NCBI RefSeq assembly: GCF_000600085.1
Contig: NZ_CP006821.1
Location: forward strand, 1,364,001 to 1,428,000
Source: Helicobacter pylori oki112
GTDB taxonomy: Bacteria; Campylobacterota; Campylobacteria; Campylobacterales; Helicobacteraceae
Direction: 5' to 3'
DNA length: 64,000 nt
In this document: one piece after another, positions 57,983-64,000 of the stretch
Position numbering within the stretch: position 1 is the first letter of the stretch
Layout: each line of letters opens with the position of its first letter
Made by a program: the position numbers and the translations under genes
Notes under the pieces: model-generated
Databases searched by the model: none
What the model was told of the DNA's origin: nothing
Seen by the model: only the letters and a program-made list of their open reading frames with translations

Positions 57983-60070
57983 ATGAAAATCAAAAAATCC
58001 CTCTTACTCTCTCTTTCTCTCATGGCTTCATTATCAAGGGCTGAAGATGACGGATTTTACATGAGCGTGGGCTATCAAATCGGTGAAGCGGTTCAAAAAG
58101 TGAAAAACACAGGAGCGTTGCAAAATCTTGCGGACAGATACGATAACTTAAACAACCTTTTAAACCAATACAATTACTTAAATTCCTTAGTCAATCAAGC
58201 CAGCACGCCCAGTGCTATCACAAGCGCGATTGACAATTTAAGCTCAAGCGCAATCAACCTCACTAGCGCTACCACCACTTCCCCAGCCTATCAAGCCGTG
58301 GCTTTAGTGCTCAATGCCGCCGTGGGCATGTGGCAAGTCATAGCCTTTGGTATCAGTTGCGGCCCTGGTCCCAATCTTGGCACAGAACATTTAGAAAATG
58401 GAGGCGTTCGATCGTTTAGTAACACGCCCAACTACAGCTACAACACCGGTAGCGGAACAACCACCACCACTTGCAATGGAGCTAGTAATGTAGGGCCAAA
58501 TGGTATCCTATCTAGCAGTGAATACCAAGTTCTCAATACCGCTTATCAAACTATCCAAACCGCTTTAAACCAAAACCAAGGAGGCGGGATGCCTGCCTTG
58601 AACAGCTCTAAAAATATGGTAGTCAGTATCAATCAAACTTTCACAAAAAACCCCACCACAGAATACACTTACCCCGATGGGAATGGCAATTATTATTCAG
58701 GCGGATCATCAATCCCAATCCAGCTAAAGATTAGCAGCGTCAATGACGCTGAAAACCTTTTGCAACAAGCCGCTACTATCATCAATGTCCTTACCACCCA
58801 AAACCCGCATGTGAATGGTGGCGGTGGGGCATGGGGGTTTGGCGGTAAGACCGGTAGTGTGACGGATATTTTTGGCGAGAGTTTTAACGCGATTAACGAG
58901 ATGATTAAAAACGCTCAAGCCGTTTTAGAAAAAACTAAACAGCTTAACGCTAATGAAAATGCCCAAATCACGCAACCAAACAATTTCAACCCCTACACTT
59001 CTGAAGACAAAGGGTTTGCCAAAGAAATGCTCAACAGAGCGAACACTCAAGCAGAGATTTTAAATTTAGCTAAGCAAGTTGCGGACAATTTCCACAGCAT
59101 TCAAGGGCCTATCCAACAAGATCTAGAAGAGTGCACAGCAGGATCAGCTGGCGTGATTAACGACAACACTTATGGTTCAGGTTGCGCGTTTGTGAAAGAA
59201 ACTCTCAATTCTTTAGAGCAACACACCGCTTATTATGGCAATCAGGTCAATCAAGAGAAAGCTTTGGCTCAAACCATTTTGGATTTTAAAGGAGCCCTTA
59301 ACACTTTAGGAAGCGACCAAAAAGCGATCAATAGCGCTATCTCTGGCTTGCCTAACGCTAAATCTCTTCAAAACATGACGCATTCCACTCAAAACCCTAA
59401 TTCCCCAGAAGGTCTGCTCACTTATTCTTTGGATACCAACAAATACAACCAGCTCCAAGCCACCACGCAAGAATTAGGCAAAAACCCTTTCAGGCGCTTT
59501 GGCATGATTAGCTCTCAAACCAATAACGGCGCGATGAATGGGATCGGCGTGCAAGTGGGCTATAAACAATTCTTTGGCAAAAAAAGAAGGTGCGGGTTAA
59601 GGTATTACGGCTTTTTTGATTATAACCATGCGTTCATCAAATCCAATTTTTTCAACTCCGCTTCTGATGTTTGGACTTATGGGGTGGGTATGGATGCGCT
59701 TTATAACTTCATCAACGATAAAAACACCAACTTTTTAGGCAAGAATAACAAGCTCTCCGTGGGGCTTTTTGGAGGCTTTGCATTAGCTGGGACTTCATGG
59801 CTTAATTCTGAATTTGTGAATTTGAACATGGTGGGTAATATCTATAGCGCTAAAGTGAATGTGGCTAATTTCCAATTTTTATTCAATTTAGGCTTGAGAA
59901 TGAACCTCGCTAGGGCTAAGAAAAAAGACAGCGATCATGCCGCTCAGCATGGCGTGGAATTGGGCGTGAAAATCCCTACGATCAACACCAACTATTATTC
60001 TTTCATGGGCGCTAAACTCAAATACAGAAGGCTCTATAGCGTGTATTTGAATTATGTGTTTGCTTACTAG
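57983..60070 (+). CDS. hopN: Hop-family outer-membrane protein (HopM/HopN-like)
   Basis: 695 residues. A signal peptide (1-20, ending SRA) is followed by EDDGFYMSVGYQIGEAVQ, the mature Hop N-terminus. The middle is a long Asn/Thr-rich surface domain with paired cysteines (about 125-165 and 392-402). The C-terminal 190 residues form a beta barrel, with repeated aromatic strands and a terminal YLNYVFAY ending in an aromatic residue. The ATG at 57983 has AAAGGAG in front. The position matches hopN of reference strains, which has a near-identical twin, hopM, elsewhere; the name rests on that memory and on N-terminal similarity. Confidence 0.85.
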   Translation: MKIKKSLLLSLSLMASLSRAEDDGFYMSVGYQIGEAVQKVKNTGALQNLADRYDNLNNLLNQYNYLNSLVNQASTPSAITSAIDNLSSSAINLTSATTTSPAYQAVALVLNAAVGMWQVIAFGISCGPGPNLGTEHLENGGVRSFSNTPNYSYNTGSGTTTTTCNGASNVGPNGILSSSEYQVLNTAYQTIQTALNQNQGGGMPALNSSKNMVVSINQTFTKNPTTEYTYPDGNGNYYSGGSSIPIQLKISSVNDAENLLQQAATIINVLTTQNPHVNGGGGAWGFGGKTGSVTDIFGESFNAINEMIKNAQAVLEKTKQLNANENAQITQPNNFNPYTSEDKGFAKEMLNRANTQAEILNLAKQVADNFHSIQGPIQQDLEECTAGSAGVINDNTYGSGCAFVKETLNSLEQHTAYYGNQVNQEKALAQTILDFKGALNTLGSDQKAINSAISGLPNAKSLQNMTHSTQNPNSPEGLLTYSLDTNKYNQLQATTQELGKNPFRRFGMISSQTNNGAMNGIGVQVGYKQFFGKKRRCGLRYYGFFDYNHAFIKSNFFNSASDVWTYGVGMDALYNFINDKNTNFLGKNNKLSVGLFGGFALAGTSWLNSEFVNLNMVGNIYSAKVNVANFQFLFNLGLRMNLARAKKKDSDHAAQHGVELGVKIPTINTNYYSFMGAKLKYRRLYSVYLNYVFAY

Positions 60071-60213
60071 GTGGTGCAAATCCTCTTTTTAAGGGGGTTT
60101 CATTGCGAAATGCCCCTATGCGCTTATGAGTTTTGATTAAAATTTAGTTGTTCATAAAAGCATGAAAGCCTTTTACAAATAACTCCTTTAATTTTGTTTT
60201 TAAAAAACGCTTT

Positions 60214-60942
60214 TTAACTTTTTTTCATTTTCTTTTCTATGAAAATGTTCAAGCATTCTATGAGCAAGGCAAAACCAATACCAGCATACAAATAATTTTT
60301 ATCAACATGCAAATGCAAGCCTTCTAAAAACAAAAACACGCCCACAACGAGCAAAAACACAAAGGCTAAAGTTTTGATGCGATAATGCCTTTCAATAAAA
60401 CCGCCAACGATTTTGGAAAAAAACATCATCACGATTACAGATAAAATAATAGCAAGCGCCATGACTTCTAGGTGTTTAGCGATCCCAATAGCCGTGATCA
60501 CGGAGTCTAAAGAAAAGACAATGTCTAAAAACATGATTTCTATTAAAGTGATGAAAAAGCCAAACGCTTTTTCTTGGTGTTTTTCTTTAGGGTAGATCTG
60601 CTCTTTTAATTCCACTAACGCTTTAAAAGCCAAAAACGCCCCCCCTACAAGCAGCACCACATCACGCCATGAAAAGCTCATGCCCGCTATAGTGAATAAA
60701 GGCTTTTGCAAATGGCTGATAAAAAACAAGCTCCCTAAAAGCCCTATACGAGCGATCATCGCTAAGCCCAAGCCTAAAATCATGGCCTTATTTTGCTGGT
60801 GTTTGGGGAGTTTATAGACCATCACCGTGATAAAAATGATATTATCAATCCCTAGAACGATCTCTAAAAGCGTGAGCGTAGCCAAGGAGACTATGCCATG
60901 CGGTGTAGAAAGAGCGTCTAAGAGTGAGGATAAAAATTCCAT
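60214..60942 (-). CDS. TerC-family integral membrane protein
   Basis: 242 residues with about seven helices. LEIVLGIDNIIFI (about 26-38) and MFLDIVFSLDSVITAIGIAKH (about 137-157) are the paired acidic TerC motifs, suited to metal-ion handling. Family members export manganese or protect against tellurite; the ion here is unknown. It ends the gapA-pgk-corA-terC run, 6 bases after corA. Confidence 0.9.
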   Translation of the reverse strand: MEFLSSLLDALSTPHGIVSLATLTLLEIVLGIDNIIFITVMVYKLPKHQQNKAMILGLGLAMIARIGLLGSLFFISHLQKPLFTIAGMSFSWRDVVLLVGGAFLAFKALVELKEQIYPKEKHQEKAFGFFITLIEIMFLDIVFSLDSVITAIGIAKHLEVMALAIILSVIVMMFFSKIVGGFIERHYRIKTLAFVFLLVVGVFLFLEGLHLHVDKNYLYAGIGFALLIECLNIFIEKKMKKS

Positions 60943-60948
60943 AAAAGG

Positions 60949-61905
60949 CTACAACCAGCCTTTCTTTTTAAAATAGAGCACAGGCAAAATCGTAGAAATC
61001 GCCATGACAATCAGCGCGAAAAGATACCCGTATTGCCATTCTAACTCCGGCATGAATTTAAAATTCATGCCATAAATCGTGCCAATTAATGTAGGGGGCA
61101 TCATCGCCATGGTCGCCACAGTGAAGAGCTTGATGATTTTATTTTGCTCCACATTGACTTGAGAAGCGAACAGGTTTTGAATGTTATCAAGCGAGTTGAG
61201 ATTGACCGTTGTAGACTCCACCAAAGAGCTAAAATCGGTTAAAATGATATTTAAATTATTTTTCGTATCGCTATCCACTTTACTACTCCTTAATAAAGCG
61301 GTGATAATGCGCCGTTTGTCAAAAAAAGAATCCCTTAAAGCCACATTAAATTCTTGCAAATTGGACAAGCACACTAAAATATCATCATGCGTAGAAGTTT
61401 CTTTGAAAATGATGTTTTTGCGCAACAGGCTCGTTTGTTTGTTGATCCACTCTAGGCATTCTACCCCTTTTTCAAAATACACTTCAAAGATTTTGGTTAG
61501 AATATCAAACCCGTCTTCAAATTTTTTAGGGCTAGCCAAAACCTTTTTTTGGATAGAATCAAAGATTTCTAAAGTCCCGTAATAAATCGTGAAAAGAATG
61601 TTATTAGACAAAATAAAGGTCGCCATTTCCGTGTGGAAAGTTTCATTTTCATCCTGGTTAGTGAAAAAGGCGTTGATCGTAACGCTGGAGCTGTCTTCCC
61701 AATACTTGGTAACTGATGAGACTCGTTGGGAATGGTCTGTGTTGTAGTGGATAGCGTATTCTTGGCTTAGAGTGGCCAATTCGTTGGGCGTAGGGTTGAT
61801 TAACTCAAACCATAGGACTTCATTTTCTTCTATATCAAAGCCATTAAAATCATTAAAGCGTTTTTTAATGACAAATTTTTGCTGTTTGAAAAACACATTC
61901 ACCAT
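60949..61905 (-). CDS. corA: Magnesium/cobalt/nickel transport protein CorA
   Basis: 318 residues. A large N-terminal cytoplasmic domain and long stalk helix lead to two C-terminal membrane helices. The invariant pore motif YGMNF is followed by the MPELEWQYGY loop (about residues 272-290). The ATG at 61905 has AAGGA upstream; an in-frame TTG two codons earlier is not used. It imports Mg2+ and may admit Ni2+ and Co2+. Confidence 0.95.
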   Translation of the reverse strand: MVNVFFKQQKFVIKKRFNDFNGFDIEENEVLWFELINPTPNELATLSQEYAIHYNTDHSQRVSSVTKYWEDSSSVTINAFFTNQDENETFHTEMATFILSNNILFTIYYGTLEIFDSIQKKVLASPKKFEDGFDILTKIFEVYFEKGVECLEWINKQTSLLRKNIIFKETSTHDDILVCLSNLQEFNVALRDSFFDKRRIITALLRSSKVDSDTKNNLNIILTDFSSLVESTTVNLNSLDNIQNLFASQVNVEQNKIIKLFTVATMAMMPPTLIGTIYGMNFKFMPELEWQYGYLFALIVMAISTILPVLYFKKKGWL

Positions 61906-61920
61906 AAGCAATCCTTAGAG

Positions 61921-63129
61921 TTAATGGCGTTTATCCAAAACCTCAAAACAAGGTAAAATCTTGCCCTCTAATAATTCCAAACTCGCTCCCCCACCGGTGG
62001 AAATAAAGCTCATGTTATCCTTTTCGCCCGCGCGGTTGATCGCATCAATGGTATCGCCCCCACCAATGAGCGAGAAAGCGTAAGTGTCAGCGATCTTGTG
62101 GGCTAAAAAGGTTGTGCCTCTGGCAAATTCTTGTTTTTCATGCACGCCTAAGGGGCCATTCCATATGATCGTGGGCGCGCTCTCTATGACTTCAGAAAAT
62201 AATTTCACACTCGCAGGCCCTATATCAGCGATCTTGTGTTTAGGCTCAATGTCTTGGACGGGTGAGATTTTGATGTGTTTGGGGTTAAGAATATCATCAG
62301 TGGTTACGGCGTCTATAGGTAAATAGACTTTGACTTTTTTTTCTTTTGCGCTTTGCAATAACTCTAAGGCGTCTTTTATCAAAGCGTCTTCTACAGAAGA
62401 ATCTTGCACATCATAACCTAAGGCTTTTAAGAAGGTGTTACTCATCGCTCCGGCAATGATGAGCTTGTCAATGAGATCTAAAATGTTTTTTAATAGGGTG
62501 AGTTTGGAGCTGACCTTAGCCCCCCCTACAATCAACAATAAAGGGCGTAAAGGGTGGTTAAACGCTTGATAAAACGAATCGATTTCTTTTTTGAGCAAGA
62601 ACCCGCTCACTTTAATAGGGGCGAATTTGGCGGTGCCATAAGTGCTGGCATGCTTTCTGTGGCTCGTGCCAAAAGCGTCATTCACAAACACATCGCACAA
62701 GCTCGCTAAGTCTTTAGCCAGATTTTCATCATTTTCTTCTTCGCCTTTTAAAAAGCGGATATTTTCTAAAAGAAAAATCCTTGTGGGCGCGTTTTCGTTT
62801 AGGGCTTGCTTGAGTTGCACGATATTTTGAGAAAAAACCACTTCATGGTTTAAGAGTCTTTCAAGGCGTTTTAAAAAGGGTTTTAAACTCAATTTTTCTT
62901 CAACCCCTTTAGGGCGGCCCAAGTGGCTCACTAAAATAATATCTTTAGCCTTGTTGTCAATACAATATTGGATGGTGGGCAAGCTCTCTCTAATGCGCGT
63001 GTCATCAGTGATATTCAAATTTTCATCTAAAGGCACATTAAAATCCACTCTAATAAGCACCCTTTTATGACTCACTTCCACTTCTTGAATGCTTTTAACA
63101 TTTTGCATAAACGACATTTTAGCTAACAT
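61921..63129 (-). CDS. pgk: Phosphoglycerate kinase
   Basis: 402 residues. RVLIRVDFNVPLDENLNITDDTRIRESLPTI is the substrate-binding start, VSHLGRPKG and the GGAKVSSKL segment follow, and the C-terminal nucleotide motif is GGGDTIDAI with STGGGASLELLEG. It transfers phosphate from 1,3-bisphosphoglycerate to ADP. The ATG at 63129 has AAAGGA in front. It lies 15 bases after gapA and 15 before corA. Confidence 0.98.
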   Translation of the reverse strand: MLAKMSFMQNVKSIQEVEVSHKRVLIRVDFNVPLDENLNITDDTRIRESLPTIQYCIDNKAKDIILVSHLGRPKGVEEKLSLKPFLKRLERLLNHEVVFSQNIVQLKQALNENAPTRIFLLENIRFLKGEEENDENLAKDLASLCDVFVNDAFGTSHRKHASTYGTAKFAPIKVSGFLLKKEIDSFYQAFNHPLRPLLLIVGGAKVSSKLTLLKNILDLIDKLIIAGAMSNTFLKALGYDVQDSSVEDALIKDALELLQSAKEKKVKVYLPIDAVTTDDILNPKHIKISPVQDIEPKHKIADIGPASVKLFSEVIESAPTIIWNGPLGVHEKQEFARGTTFLAHKIADTYAFSLIGGGDTIDAINRAGEKDNMSFISTGGGASLELLEGKILPCFEVLDKRH

Positions 63130-63144
63130 GAAAAATCCTTTCTT

Positions 63145-64000
<856 letters not shown>

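Overview
The window is a stretch of Helicobacter pylori chromosome, or a very close relative. The protein set (NikR, CrdA, PflA, a Hop outer-membrane protein, a TrpC-TrpF fusion), the AT-rich codon use and the gene order all point that way. In my recollection the order follows the HP1269-HP1346 region of reference strains. Strain identity is inferred from memory of that genome, not from a search.

Layout. 1-4946: distal complex I genes nuoK (partial), L, M, N, running into pflA (flagellar motor) and a phosphomannomutase/phosphoglucomutase. 8907-9194: a small unknown protein, then a structured non-coding block. 9450-15855 (minus): trpE-G-D-(CF)-B-A, tightly overlapping. 15986-17858 (minus): a GT9 glycosyltransferase and a class C acid phosphatase. 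17982-18530: YceI. 18594-19247 (minus): TenA. 19250-22910: an accessory stretch with two families of repeated non-coding elements, a secreted glycine-zipper peptide next to a membrane protein, and a TPP riboswitch controlling a PnuC-type (probably thiamine) transporter and thiamine pyrophosphokinase. 22914-36754 (minus): the fused S10-spc-alpha ribosomal superoperon (29 genes, rpsJ to rplQ) with a clear promoter. 36964-38961: an AAA-type ATPase, a roughly 20-copy 8-bp tandem repeat, and a secreted protein. 38935-43580 (minus): fumC, a large SIR2-STAND NTPase, and rnhB. 43755-49511: the crdA-crdB-czcB-czcA copper-efflux operon. 49508-51655 (minus): azlD, azlC, dnaJ. 51779-55834: a coiled-coil envelope protein, mnmA, a J-domain protein, nadD, nikR. 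56168-57805: exbB-exbD-tonB. 57983-60070: a Hop-family porin/adhesin. 60214-64000 (minus): gapA (partial), pgk, corA, terC.

The most notable item is the 879-residue protein at 39546-42185. It has an N-terminal SIR2 (NAD-hydrolysing type) domain, a central STAND-like P-loop NTPase and a C-terminal helical-repeat sensor. It is AT-rich and sits without any spacer between two housekeeping genes. This architecture is that of Avs5/DSR-type anti-phage proteins that deplete NAD, so it is the best candidate for an undescribed defence system here. Second in interest are paired non-coding hairpin elements at 19453-19616 and 22366-22496, whose stems appear to covary. Third is the octamer repeat array lying between a promoter-like TATAAT and a secreted-protein gene.

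Thiamine genes form a theme: tenA (salvage), the riboswitch, the transporter and the kinase lie within 4 kb. Metal handling forms another: NikR, the ExbBD-TonB energiser, CrdA/B-CzcB/A copper export and CorA. I saw no rRNA, tRNA, complete insertion sequence or CRISPR array.
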